Below, one piece after another: positions 8,434 through 16,640 of a DNA stretch of 34,953 nt. The stretch's first letter is position 1, and every line of letters starts with the position of its first letter. The translations under genes were made by a program, and so were the position numbers. This DNA is from a virus. The stretch covers positions 1 through 34,953 of the IMG/VR virus record IMGVR_UViG_3300009686_000010; one strand, given 5' to 3'. The notes below the pieces were generated by a model. It had not been told where the DNA came from, did no database searches, and saw only the letters and a list, made by a program, of their open reading frames with translations.

Positions 8434-10574
8434 TACATGCCCCCGTTCATGATGTTGCCGGTGTTCATGCGCACGTTGGCCCCGTTGGCCTGAATGGACT
8501 GGCTATAAAGCACCAATCCCGGCGCGAGGCCCACCGTCATATTTGCATTCACATCGACGGGCTTGGATGGCTCAGGCGGCGGTGCAACTGGCTCTGCAGG
8601 CTTGGCTTTTAGGCTTTCATACACCAAGCCCAATACACCCCCCACCGCTGCGCCAACAGCGGTGCCCAACACTGGAATCACGCTGCCAATAAAAGCACCG
8701 GTAGCCGCACCATTAAGAGCCGATGACCCGTAACGAGAGACTGCAGACTCTTCACCAAAAGCCGCATTCAAACCCGCGCCACCGACGACGGCGCCCACCC
8801 CAAGAATGCCGGCGCGGCCCATTGCTTTTCCGCTTGGCAGATACTGCATTGCCCGGCCGGCTGCATTGTTGATTGCGCTGCCTTTGGTTCCGCCACCCAG
8901 TGTTAACGCCGCCAGTCCGGCCGCACCCGCAACAGCGGTCAGTCCGGTAGCCGCCAAAATCGTTCCCCCAGTCAGCGCGGGGTATTTGCTCGCCAAATTG
9001 CTAAACGCTTCAGCGGCTTTACCAATGGCCGGGGTCAGTCCGTCGAGGGCCGCTTTCTCTGCGACCTTCTTATCTTCCCCGGCTTGCTCAAGTTTGAAAT
9101 CTGACGTGCCGGCAATCACGCCATACGAGCCGGTCACCTCCGATCTCGCGTCAGTCTTTCCGTATTGGCCTCTGGTTTTGTCCAGCACATCAGCTACATA
9201 GCTTTGGTTATTCAGCAGTCCTAAAAACCCGGCCAGAGACTGCTGATTATGAAACACCTTGCCAATGGCCGTACCTTGCATTTGTGCCGCCATGGACTCA
9301 ATCACGGTGCGCTGGCCGTCCTTATCGTCTTTAGGAACAGCTTTCAATTTGGCTTGCAAAGTCTGATATTTTTTGTCTTTTGAGATGATCTTCTCCATCA
9401 TCTCGATGGTGGCGGACACCTTGTCCACACCACGGCTCTGGTAGTCCAGAAACACATCGTCCACCGACTTCATGGCAGACTCTTTTTGCCCCTTCTTCAA
9501 GTGGTGGCCGCCATTCATGTACTGCTGCGCCATGAACCCGGTGAAGTGCCCCGAGTTCAACTCACTCAACAAATCCTTCAGGTTGTTGCCTGCTTCGTCT
9601 TTGGTGCCAGACGTAATCACAGACGCTTGGTTCCACGCCATCAATTTGGCAATGCCATCCTTGCCGCTCAGTCCAAGATTTCCCGCCATCGCCATTTGCT
9701 GGGGTAACCACTTCGCCATATCCTTGAGCTCAAACCCGCCTGCTTGGCCCGACACCATCGCGGCGCTCAGCACCGCAGGCAAGTCTTCCGCTTTGATTTT
9801 GAAACTCTGCTTTGAGCGAATTGCAATATTTGCCAACTCACTCGCGCTTGCGCCCGACGCTGTCGATGCTTTCATGATCCCCGGCAACATGGCCATCGCG
9901 TCACGGTCTGAAACTGTTCCCGACGCAATCAATTTATCCAACGCTTCGGCCGCTTGCTCACGGGTGCCGCCACCAAACTTACGTGCTGAGTTGATAGACC
10001 CCTCCAGCGTGGTCATGCCGATCTTTCGCCCCGTCGCATCTCGCTCTGAATAGGCCGTGTTAGCCATATTCGCCAACCGGCGGTCATAACTAATAGCCTC
10101 TTTGACAGGTGCCTGCAGCACGTACTTACCAGCCACAACACCCGCCACCACTGCGCCGCCCACCTGCAACGCCTTGGCGCCACGGGCCTGCTGCTCGGCA
10201 CTGCGGGCCGCTTTATCTTGCGCCGCTGTGAGTTTGCCCATTTCATTCGTTAGCTTCGTCACCTTGCTCGTAGTGGCGTCCAACGCGCGGGCCTGTTCCT
10301 GGGCGCTAAGCTTGCCTGCGACCATCAGGCGTTTGTAGGCCGCCTCGGTCTGTGCAATCTCGCGTTGAATGCGCTGCTCACTGCGCACGCCCAGCAGCTC
10401 ACGCGCTTGGGATGTGCGCTCATAGCTGGTGCGTTGGCGGGCATTGCCCTGCTCAACTGCCGCAGTTGTTTTACCAAATGCCTGCTGCTGCTTCTGAGCC
10501 GCCTTGTCTATGCCTGGTGTCGCGCTGTCTTGCAACGCAATACGGACGGCTACATCTACCGCCGCGCCGCTCAC
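8433..10574 (-). CDS. Tail tape measure protein (Mu gp42-like)
   Basis: A 713-residue protein that sets tail length. It starts at a GTG (10574) with AGGGG seven bases upstream. The N-terminus (1-130) is coiled coil rich in Gln, Ala and Lys. Hydrophobic segments lie near 135-155 and between about 540 and 670, including several Gly/Ala-rich stretches such as GSVIPVLGTAVGAAVGGVLG. The end has a Met/Asn-rich tail. A hairpin with T-run lies between it and the upstream chaperone gene, so it may be transcribed at a lower level. Confidence 0.92.
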   Translation of the reverse strand: MSGAAVDVAVRIALQDSATPGIDKAAQKQQQAFGKTTAAVEQGNARQRTSYERTSQARELLGVRSEQRIQREIAQTEAAYKRLMVAGKLSAQEQARALDATTSKVTKLTNEMGKLTAAQDKAARSAEQQARGAKALQVGGAVVAGVVAGKYVLQAPVKEAISYDRRLANMANTAYSERDATGRKIGMTTLEGSINSARKFGGGTREQAAEALDKLIASGTVSDRDAMAMLPGIMKASTASGASASELANIAIRSKQSFKIKAEDLPAVLSAAMVSGQAGGFELKDMAKWLPQQMAMAGNLGLSGKDGIAKLMAWNQASVITSGTKDEAGNNLKDLLSELNSGHFTGFMAQQYMNGGHHLKKGQKESAMKSVDDVFLDYQSRGVDKVSATIEMMEKIISKDKKYQTLQAKLKAVPKDDKDGQRTVIESMAAQMQGTAIGKVFHNQQSLAGFLGLLNNQSYVADVLDKTRGQYGKTDARSEVTGSYGVIAGTSDFKLEQAGEDKKVAEKAALDGLTPAIGKAAEAFSNLASKYPALTGGTILAATGLTAVAGAAGLAALTLGGGTKGSAINNAAGRAMQYLPSGKAMGRAGILGVGAVVGGAGLNAAFGEESAVSRYGSSALNGAATGAFIGSVIPVLGTAVGAAVGGVLGLVYESLKAKPAEPVAPPPEPSKPVDVNANMTVGLAPGLVLYSQSIQANGANVRMNTGNIMNGGM

Positions 10575-10611
10575 ACGCCACCCCTAGCTACAAAAACAAA
10601 AATCATAAAAA

Positions 10612-10642
10612 AAGCCCCATACACATTCAGTGCATGGAGCTT
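10612..10642 (-). terminator. Hairpin with T-run between tail chaperone and tape measure
   Basis: A 13-bp stem (10630-10642 with 10612-10624, two G-U pairs on the leftward transcript) and a five-base loop is followed on the minus strand by seven T residues. It therefore looks like an intrinsic terminator inside the tail operon. It could reduce tape measure expression relative to tube and chaperone. The other strand has a weaker T-run. Confidence 0.7.
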
Positions 10643-10696
10643 AATTTTTAGGGCCGCGTGCGTATGCGCGGGAAATAGTTCAGTCGGTGGTCACCC

Positions 10697-11127
10697 TCAA
10701 AACTCTTTGCCCACCATCACGGCAGATACCCGCGCCCATACATACAACTCGCGCAGAGATAGGGCCTTCACCACGGGCAGCGGCTGGTGCATCACGCTGG
10801 TCACCAGCGCCACCGCCCGCACCACGCGCACTACTTTTTTTCCAGTACCTTGGCGGGTTCAACCGTCTCACCGCCCTCGGCTTCAGCTTCGTCCTCTTTC
10901 ATCAGGCGGTCCACTTCGGTCTCAGCGCGCCGGTAGTCCACACCGCGCAGTCGTTTAATCACTTCCTCGTCTGTTCCTGCCACGCTGGCAATCAGCGCAA
11001 TGCGCTGGGCCACACCGCCGCGCTGGTCAAAGGCAAGATAGTCGGCGGCAATCGTGTGGTCACGCAGATTCAGTTCGGTCAACTCAATTTTGCCGATATT
11101 GAGCGGGTATCGTAGTTTCAGCTTCAT
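10697..11127 (-). CDS. Tail assembly chaperone, -1 frameshift fusion product (gp41-41')
   Basis: The 98-codon gp41-like frame ends GAA AAA AAG TAG. Slipping back one base on A-AAA-AAG (10840-10834) continues in the -1 frame for 42 codons to the TGA at 10697-10699. The extension contains LSLRELYVWARVSAVM, resembling the GpE (P2 E') family of frameshifted chaperone tails. Myophages make a short chaperone and a longer fusion from such a site, and the fusion binds the tape measure. This extension is read directly from the bases; the slip itself is inferred. Confidence 0.75.
10831..11127 (-). CDS. Tail assembly chaperone, Mu gp41-like (unshifted product)
   Basis: A 98-residue protein starting MKLKLRYPLNIGKIEL, with LTELNLRDHTIAADY typical of phage tail assembly chaperones of the gp41 / P2 E type. 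The C-terminus is acidic then lysine-rich (EAEGGETVEPAKVLEKK). It lies between tube (gp40-like) and tape measure as in Mu. The stop directly follows a perfect slippery heptamer, and a longer frameshift product is described separately. Confidence 0.85.
   Translation of the reverse strand: MKLKLRYPLNIGKIELTELNLRDHTIAADYLAFDQRGGVAQRIALIASVAGTDEEVIKRLRGVDYRRAETEVDRLMKEDEAEAEGGETVEPAKVLEKK
10834..10840 (-). other. Programmed -1 frameshift site (A AAA AAG)
   Basis: On the minus strand the zero frame reads GAA AAA AAG TAG, so the canonical heptamer A-AAA-AAG lies in register and the next codon is a stop. The -1 frame beyond it stays open for 42 codons and encodes a GpE-like segment. The downstream RNA is GC-rich and could fold, but no single pseudoknot was identified. 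Confidence 0.75.
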
Positions 11128-11134
11128 CGTGCGC

Positions 11135-11494
11135 TTACATCGGTTCGCTAACGTTGCTGGTCAAGGTCAGCTTGCTTTCGCCGTCGCCCACCGGCACCAC
11201 ATCGCTGGCAAACGCCTGGCCCATCATGTGGACCGTGCCATCGCTCAGTCGCACGGTCACATTCTCATCTTTGATCGCATTCAAAGATGCGACATTAATG
11301 CCAGGCGTTAAATGGATATTGAGCTCGGCAACAGCAGGTGTACTGGTCTCTGTGTAGCCGCCGTCCTCGGCCAAACGACCCGCTTTGTGTTCACGCTTCA
11401 CGCCCGACGGCTTGAATGTGCCGGGGTTTTGTGCCAGCGGAAGCTTGCCAATGCTGGGCACACTCACGGTTTTGATATTGACAATTTGAGCCAT
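11135..11494 (-). CDS. Tail tube protein (Mu gpM / gp40-like)
   Basis: A 119-residue tube subunit. KPSGVKREHKAGRLAEDGGYTETSTPAVAEL is characteristic of the Mu gpM/FluMu tube family, followed by beta-rich SLNAIKDENVTVRLSDG. It lies directly downstream of the sheath gene, as in contractile phages. It forms the inner tube through which DNA passes. Confidence 0.92.
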   Translation of the reverse strand: MAQIVNIKTVSVPSIGKLPLAQNPGTFKPSGVKREHKAGRLAEDGGYTETSTPAVAELNIHLTPGINVASLNAIKDENVTVRLSDGTVHMMGQAFASDVVPVGDGESKLTLTSNVSEPM

Positions 11495-11534
11495 GTTTAA
11501 AGGTCTTTCAAAAGGGTTTCAAAATAGGCCTGGC

Positions 11535-12992
11535 TTAGACCGATTTACGGAACTGTGCCCGGCCAGCCAGGATGTAAAACGGACTCAGCGGCACCGGCCG
11601 GTCCACAAAGTTAAAGCGGCTTGGGTTCGTCGGGTCTTGCTCTACCACCAGGGTGCTTTTGTAATAGTCGTAGGCCTGTACCCAGCCGTACTCACGCATC
11701 AGCGTGAGCTGGTACAGACTCAGCAAATAAGCCCGCACGTCATCCGTCGTGGTAATACGCAGACCCGGCCGATAGCCCTCATTACTTTTGGCGGCCGCCG
11801 TGCCCGTAAACAACTTGATGGCACCCATGCGCTGCTCGTACCGAATGCGCTCCATCACTTCGGCGGCATTGATGTCCAGGTACGCATCGTCTGTGCTGCC
11901 GTCGGCACGGGTCTGGTACATCGAGACAAGACGTTTGATGCTGCAAGACCCGTCTTTCGTCATTTGTAGCACGCTCATCCCTTTGAACAACAGGCTATTC
12001 GATTGCGTCCATTCGTAGTAGGTCACACCCACCATGCCCACCAGCGGCGTGCCCTCCAGGCTCTCGACCGGGTTGTTGTACAGCTTGGGCGCTGCTGCCG
12101 CTGCGGCAATGGCTGCACCCTCCCAGGTGCTAGTGGGGTTCAACTCCAACGCCAAGGTGCTGATGTGCTCATAGTTCTTGCTGGTGCCATACGTCACGGC
12201 ACTCGCGTAATCACCACGGAATGCTGTAAATGCTCTGAACCCGGCCTGCACCGGCGGCTTGTAGCGGGCTTGAGATTCTGCATGCCAGGCAGCCAAAGTG
12301 TCGGCATCGTTCATGCCCAGCGCCACATAGCGAAACCACTTCTGCCCAATTATTGCCGTCAGGCTCCCCGGCGCAGGGTCGCCAGCGCCACCCGTCATGG
12401 CTGTAATGGTTTGCGTCAATCCGGCAGGCGCGGCCTCGCCATACAAGTTCAGGCGCAAATCAATGTTGTTGCCGCAGGTCCCTTTGTGCTTGGCCGTCAA
12501 CGTCACCACCGCGACGGCCGCAGTTGCGGTGACCGGGTTAGCACTGTCTGCGTTCACCGCTGCCGCAATAGATGCAGCCACTTGCGTCGGTGTTTGTGCG
12601 GCAGTCACGCCAACAGTCACCAAATTGCCGGCAATGTAGAGTGACAACACCCCACTGGCCGTGGGCGACGCCGTCACCGTGACGTTGCCCGTGGCAGCTA
12701 CACCCACCGCATTGTCTGCATAGGGCAGCATGTACACATCAAGCGCGGGGTCAATAGCGCGGTAGCGTTCCACCATCTTCGCCAGCATGGAGCCTACGCC
12801 CGCTTTGGCCTGCGCGTCTGCCACACTCGACACGAGGCTCACTTCACCCGCCGCCGCCGTGCCACTGGCGAGCTTTTGCCCCACGATCAGCACAGCCGGA
12901 ATGTCACCCCCCAGACCGGCCTGCGAGCCGTCAATCTCAATGTAGGCGCCGGGGTAGCGCAACGCGGAAGGAATTTGAGCAAAAGAAATCAT
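11535..12992 (-). CDS. Contractile tail sheath protein (Mu gpL)
   Basis: A 485-residue protein, close to Mu gpL in size. The N-terminus IPSALRYPGAYIEIDGSQAG and the C-terminus PLSPFYILAGRAQFRKSV are conserved in Mu-type sheaths. The middle contains a variable Ala/Thr/Val-rich insert domain. GGAG precedes the ATG by eight bases. Its start overlaps the gp37 stop by four bases. Mu has a small gp38 gene between gp37 and L; it is missing here. Confidence 0.95.
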   Translation of the reverse strand: MISFAQIPSALRYPGAYIEIDGSQAGLGGDIPAVLIVGQKLASGTAAAGEVSLVSSVADAQAKAGVGSMLAKMVERYRAIDPALDVYMLPYADNAVGVAATGNVTVTASPTASGVLSLYIAGNLVTVGVTAAQTPTQVAASIAAAVNADSANPVTATAAVAVVTLTAKHKGTCGNNIDLRLNLYGEAAPAGLTQTITAMTGGAGDPAPGSLTAIIGQKWFRYVALGMNDADTLAAWHAESQARYKPPVQAGFRAFTAFRGDYASAVTYGTSKNYEHISTLALELNPTSTWEGAAIAAAAAAPKLYNNPVESLEGTPLVGMVGVTYYEWTQSNSLLFKGMSVLQMTKDGSCSIKRLVSMYQTRADGSTDDAYLDINAAEVMERIRYEQRMGAIKLFTGTAAAKSNEGYRPGLRITTTDDVRAYLLSLYQLTLMREYGWVQAYDYYKSTLVVEQDPTNPSRFNFVDRPVPLSPFYILAGRAQFRKSV

Positions 12993-13510
12993 AAAGAAAC
13001 TCCATTCGTTACAGGTAGGTTGACCAGCCCTGCATAAGCAGGCGGGTCGGGTAAATAGTTGGTCAGGTGCGCATCAAACGCGTAGCGGTCATGCCACCAC
13101 AGGTCACCGTCGGTGTACTCAATCACCTGGCCGCCGCCAAAGGTGATGGGCCGCAGCACCGGGGCATTCAGCGCTTGAGCGGGTTGGGCAAACTCATATC
13201 CCAGTAGCAACGTATGCACGGCGCGCCGGTAACGCAAAAGCGCATCATCCGTTTCACCCGCCGTGGCCATGCGCTCATTCGTGATGGCAATCACCACGTC
13301 AAACGCCAGCGCCACATCCTCGGCCCGCTCACCCGCAGGGCGCACCGCATCGGCGGCACGCACCACCCAGCAGCCGGGCAGCGGTATGCGCTCAACGCCC
13401 GCCAGCTTGGCAAACTCGGCGGCACCGCCCACCTGGCGAAACCAGTCGCGCTCAAATCCGGCGGGCCGGGCTTGAGCAATCAGGGCAACGATGGGTGTGA
13501 GCGAGATCAC
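12989..13510 (-). CDS. Tail terminator-like protein (Mu gp37 family)
   Basis: A 173-residue protein beginning with GTG that overlaps the gp36 stop (GTGA). The first half carries the Gp37 pattern RYRRAVHTLLLGYE and LAFDVVIAITNERM, which fits the family that caps the tail or joins it to the head. It lies between gp36 and sheath as in Mu. Confidence 0.82.
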   Translation of the reverse strand: MISLTPIVALIAQARPAGFERDWFRQVGGAAEFAKLAGVERIPLPGCWVVRAADAVRPAGERAEDVALAFDVVIAITNERMATAGETDDALLRYRRAVHTLLLGYEFAQPAQALNAPVLRPITFGGGQVIEYTDGDLWWHDRYAFDAHLTNYLPDPPAYAGLVNLPVTNGVSL

Positions 13511-14004
13511 CAGACCACCTCGCTTGTATAGGTTCCGCCGTACCGGCCGGGGGCAGACTCCACCGCCACCGTGTCGCCATCACTGACCGTCGTTCCCGCC
13601 GCCGCGCCTGGCGTCAGGTCAATCTCGCCGCGCTTGTGCTGCGCCAGCAGGCGCATCACGCCGTCGTAAGCCAGCGCATCCGTTTTCTCCAGCCGCTCGG
13701 CACCCTGCAGGTAATACAGGGCCACCGTGCACGCCATGCGCGTGAGCACGGCCGGCGTGGGCGCAGCGGGCACGCCGTAGCTGGCGATCAGCGCGTCAGC
13801 ATCGGCCAACGCGTTATCAATAGCCCGCAGCGCAAGCGCTACAGCCTCTTGTGTGTCGGCATCAAAGCTGCTCAGGTCGCCGCCCGTCAAGGCCGCACGC
13901 ACCGCCTCCAGTGGCGCCATGGCCACATCAGCCGGTACGGCCAACTGAGCCAGGCGGCGCGCATTGCTGCGGTCCAGCAAGTCTTGACGGGTTGCGTAGG
14001 TCAT
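13507..14004 (-). CDS. Mu gp36-like protein (DUF1320)
   Basis: A 165-residue protein with the family start TYATRQDLLDR and a long helical body (AIDNALADADALIASYG, TPAVLTRMACTVALYYL). DUF1320 proteins are head-tail connector adaptors placed next to gp37 in Mu-like phages. It ends in a Gly/Thr-rich tail. Start at 14004 follows gp35 by three bases. Confidence 0.88.
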   Translation of the reverse strand: MTYATRQDLLDRSNARRLAQLAVPADVAMAPLEAVRAALTGGDLSSFDADTQEAVALALRAIDNALADADALIASYGVPAAPTPAVLTRMACTVALYYLQGAERLEKTDALAYDGVMRLLAQHKRGEIDLTPGAAAGTTVSDGDTVAVESAPGRYGGTYTSEVVW

Positions 14005-14007
14005 GGC

Positions 14008-14463
14008 TTACTTCTTGGCCTTGGTAGACGTGGCGGCCTTGGTATCAGCCTCTGCTTTTTCTAGCATGTCAGCCGCAACTTTGGCATCGGTCTTTGCTTG
14101 ATCCAAAATCACAGCAGCGGCATTTCGATCTGCCTCTGCCTGATCTTGCAACAACATTACAGCTTGGAGGTCTGCCTCGCTTTTAGCTCGCATCTCGGCA
14201 GCGGCCTTGCGATATGACTCGGCTTTGGCCCTCGTATCGGCAGCAACCAGAGTGTCGATCTCAGCCTGGTCCAGTGGCTTCTCGTCAATGGCAAAGTCTT
14301 CCGGCTCGGTGTCCGTCATCTCCAGCATCTGCTCACCGTGCAGGCGTTCGGCGGTTGCTTTGTCAACCTCAACGCGGCACCAGTTACGAGTGAACACCAC
14401 GCCACAGCGGAAGAATTTTTCAGGACCGGCCTTGAGCACGATGCGTACAAACAATGTTTTCAT
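14008..14463 (-). CDS. Mu gp35-like protein with Ala/Lys coiled-coil tail
   Basis: A 151-residue protein. The N-terminal 50 residues (FRCGVVFTRNWCRVEVD... ATAERLHGEQMLEM) match the gp35 / FluMu gp35 domain. From about residue 75 the sequence becomes a repetitive helical coil of Ala, Asp, Glu and Lys (AKTDAKVAADMLEKAEADTK). It lies directly downstream of the major capsid gene as in Mu. Its exact role is unknown. Confidence 0.75.
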   Translation of the reverse strand: MKTLFVRIVLKAGPEKFFRCGVVFTRNWCRVEVDKATAERLHGEQMLEMTDTEPEDFAIDEKPLDQAEIDTLVAADTRAKAESYRKAAAEMRAKSEADLQAVMLLQDQAEADRNAAAVILDQAKTDAKVAADMLEKAEADTKAATSTKAKK

Positions 14464-14476
14464 GGTTGCTTAGTCC

Positions 14477-15376
14477 TTAATCAAGCCAAGGGGTCACTAC
14501 CAGCTCCAGGCGCTTGTAGTTGGTATTGCTCTCACCAGTAGCCAGCGTCTGCTTGAGCAGCAGCGTCTCAGCGGCCACCCGGTTGCTGACGCCCACCACC
14601 AGCGTGTCGGGCAAGATACCCAGCTTGCGCCCGCCGTCACCCTTGCAGGTCCCCATGGCGTTGTAAGCCGCATTAAAGTTCGCCACATCAAGCGCCGCCT
14701 TGCTGCCAAAGGCGCACTGCCAAAACCCGTAGGCCGCATTACCACGGTAGCGCCCGCCAAACGAGTAGACGTCCAAATCAAAAACATTCTGGTTTTGTGC
14801 GCTGGTGACCGAGTCCAGGGTGGCAGGTATGCGCTCCTGCAGGTACAGCGCCTTGGGTGCCCGCTTGGTACACAACATCACCCAGGGGGCACCCGCACCC
14901 GCTTGCATATTGCTTTGCACCGTCACCGCCCCCGTGCCGTCCTCGTTGGCATACATCGGGTGGTCGCTATCAAAAAAGAACTGATCGTCATAGCAAGCGC
15001 TTGAAAAGCCCGCTGTCAACGCCTGGAAGATCAGGTCATTCTTCAGGTCCGTAGCAGACTGGCCGTGACCTTCAGCGACCGTGCCGTAATGCCCAAACGT
15101 ATCGTCTTCAATGTCCGTTCGCTGCACATCAATGGTGGCTTCAAACTTCTTGTTGACCACCGTGTAAGCCTTCTCGGCCAGCGCCTTGTGCAAGCGGCTA
15201 CCCACCCATTCGCGGAAAGCCGGGAACTGCGTCAGCCAGGCATAGGTGTTGCTCTTGCTGTCACTTTTAATATAGCCCGCGACTTTTTTCCAGTCATCGG
15301 GGCTCATCGCCAGGCCCGCATTAAAACGGGCTTTGAGCGTGGTCTTCAACGCGTCAAGTTGCGCTTGGGTAATCAT
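14477..15376 (-). CDS. Major capsid protein (Mu gpT)
   Basis: A 299-residue protein, near the length of Mu gpT. It carries family segments MITQAQLDALKTTLKARFNAG, FPAFREWVGSR, and DQFFFDSDHP, all highly typical. A strong site AGGAG lies eight bases before the ATG. It forms the icosahedral shell and follows the protease/scaffold gene. Confidence 0.96.
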   Translation of the reverse strand: MITQAQLDALKTTLKARFNAGLAMSPDDWKKVAGYIKSDSKSNTYAWLTQFPAFREWVGSRLHKALAEKAYTVVNKKFEATIDVQRTDIEDDTFGHYGTVAEGHGQSATDLKNDLIFQALTAGFSSACYDDQFFFDSDHPMYANEDGTGAVTVQSNMQAGAGAPWVMLCTKRAPKALYLQERIPATLDSVTSAQNQNVFDLDVYSFGGRYRGNAAYGFWQCAFGSKAALDVANFNAAYNAMGTCKGDGGRKLGILPDTLVVGVSNRVAAETLLLKQTLATGESNTNYKRLELVVTPWLD

Positions 15377-15406
15377 GTGAGGTACTCCTGATAAAACGGG
15401 GTTGGT

Positions 15407-15832
15407 TTACTTCTTGGCGGCCAGGAAGGCTTCGGGCGTCACACCCATGCGGGTGCAGGCAGCCAGCTCAACCTCGCTCAGACCAGCGCCACCACCTTGC
15501 CCGCCTGCAGGCGCCTGTCGGTCTTTGTTCACGATGGGCGCGGTGGCGTCCAGGAATTCAGTCAGAACGGCCAGGCTTTGCTTTTCAGCCCACGGCTTTT
15601 GCGCCGGGGCCAAGCGCCCATCGGTCAAGGCGGCAGTCATCAGTTCGCCATGCTTGTCTTTTTCAGCCTGTGCGGTCAGGGCGGCAAGCCCGGTCTTGGC
15701 CGTGTCGCGCTCACTGGTCAGCGCGGCTACCTGGGCGGTCAATGCCGCCATCGATGTGGCGACGGGTGCCGCTTGCGCCTTGAGTGCATCACGCTCACTG
15801 GTCAGCGCTGCAATTTGCTGGTCTTTATCCAT
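15407..15832 (-). CDS. Internal in-frame scaffold protein (Mu gpZ-like)
   Basis: The ATG at 15832 (codon 191 of the protease gene, MDKDQQIAALTSERD) is preceded by AAAGGA at about seven bases, giving a 141-residue product identical to the scaffold part. Mu makes gpZ in the same way from the 3' part of gene I. The coil region has LTSERD repeated. Separate expression is inferred from this ribosome site and the Mu precedent. Confidence 0.68.
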   Translation of the reverse strand: MDKDQQIAALTSERDALKAQAAPVATSMAALTAQVAALTSERDTAKTGLAALTAQAEKDKHGELMTAALTDGRLAPAQKPWAEKQSLAVLTEFLDATAPIVNKDRQAPAGGQGGGAGLSEVELAACTRMGVTPEAFLAAKK

Positions 15833-16402
15833 CTCGGAATCCTTTGTAGAGTGGGTTGGTGTTGAAAAAACAGACCGCGACAAAGCCGCCCGTGCGCTCA
15901 AAGCGTCCAGGCCGTCCAGTGCGGGGGTATTGGTCAGGGCGACGGAAATAATCTCCAGCACCTCGCCAGTGCTCGGGTAGTAGGTGAATACGGCGCTGAT
16001 GTAGCGGTACTCTTTTTCAGCAATGCACTCGGCGGCGTCAGCCGTCCAAGCAATGCCGGTGGCATACAAACCAGCGTCGCGCCAGGACAAGGCCTTGAAC
16101 CAACCCGCAGCTGGTGCCGGTTGCCCGTTGAATTCCTTGAGCAAGCTTTGGTGCTCATAGTCAATCAACACATCATTTTTCTGAACGGCCATGCGCTCAA
16201 TCACACGCTTTGCAATGACCGTATCAAGTGCCCACGCCTCGCAGTCAAAAGGACGGCCATCAATAGAGCGGAACGGGCCGGGCGGCAGCAGGTGCGCCTC
16301 GGTGGGCACCGCCTTCAGGCCAGCGGCGTCGGGCTCACCCGGCTCCAGCATGAAAGACATGCTGGCCGTGCTGACCTGTTGCTGTTTGTTTTTTTCTGAC
16401 AC
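15407..16402 (-). CDS. Prohead protease with C-terminal scaffold (Mu gpI)
   Basis: A 331-residue protein starting at GTG with GGAG eight bases upstream. The N-terminal protease domain (about 15-165) includes VLIDYEHQS (H84) and YISAVFTYYPSTGEV (S136), probable catalytic residues of the phage protease family. From about 190 on the protein is a helical scaffold with repeated LTSERD and LTAQ units. It cuts the scaffold and matures the head. It is the first gene of the leftward late operon, just downstream of a terminator and a candidate activator site. Confidence 0.92.
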   Translation of the reverse strand: MSEKNKQQQVSTASMSFMLEPGEPDAAGLKAVPTEAHLLPPGPFRSIDGRPFDCEAWALDTVIAKRVIERMAVQKNDVLIDYEHQSLLKEFNGQPAPAAGWFKALSWRDAGLYATGIAWTADAAECIAEKEYRYISAVFTYYPSTGEVLEIISVALTNTPALDGLDALSARAALSRSVFSTPTHSTKDSEMDKDQQIAALTSERDALKAQAAPVATSMAALTAQVAALTSERDTAKTGLAALTAQAEKDKHGELMTAALTDGRLAPAQKPWAEKQSLAVLTEFLDATAPIVNKDRQAPAGGQGGGAGLSEVELAACTRMGVTPEAFLAAKK

Positions 16403-16451
16403 GCTGTGCGCTCCATCTAGTTCGATGTAAGCAGTGTCAAATTTATGGAGA

Positions 16452-16470
16452 CTTAGAAAAACGCGGGAAA
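16452..16470 (-). promoter_or_regulatory. Candidate activator site for leftward late operon
   Basis: The minus strand reads TTTCCCGCGTTTTTCTAAG, ending 49 bases before the GTG of the protease gene. It matches 15 of 19 positions of a motif at 26331-26349 upstream of the other late operon. A palindrome GAAACGTTTC overlaps its start. No strong -35 element with proper -10 is seen, as in activator-dependent Mu late promoters. Confidence 0.5.
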
Positions 16471-16488
16471 CGTTTCAGACCCAAAAAC

Positions 16489-16523
16489 AAAGGCCCCGCA
16501 AGCTGTGAACTTGCGGGGCCTTT
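16489..16523 (-). terminator. Terminator at end of early operon
   Basis: A perfect 14-bp stem (16489-16502 with 16510-16523) with a seven-base loop, followed on the minus strand by a T-rich run (TTTGTTTTT). It lies between the Mor/C gene and the leftward late operon, so early transcripts should stop before protease I. Confidence 0.88.
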
Positions 16524-16640
16524 AAACGGCCTAGGATGCGGCCAATGCCTTTTTGATACAGGCGTAGGGACTATGGCTTTTAAAGTGCGAATGAATGCGG
16601 TCAAACGGCTGCACGGCATGGCACCGCGCTAGAGGATCAT

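Noticed and set aside
10680-10871. Separate 63-codon gene below the tail chaperone
   Set aside because: This is the +1 frame. The -1 frame, which fits the slippery site, encodes the GpE-like extension instead.
16403-16445. TTGACA on the minus strand as a normal late promoter
   Set aside because: TTGACA is present upstream of protease I, but the only -10 candidate is 15 bases away (TAGATG) and overlaps the ribosome site, so a standard promoter there is unlikely.
16440-16620. Short leftward open frame across the terminator region
   Set aside because: It spans the terminator stem, has no ribosome site and its sequence is unlike a protein.
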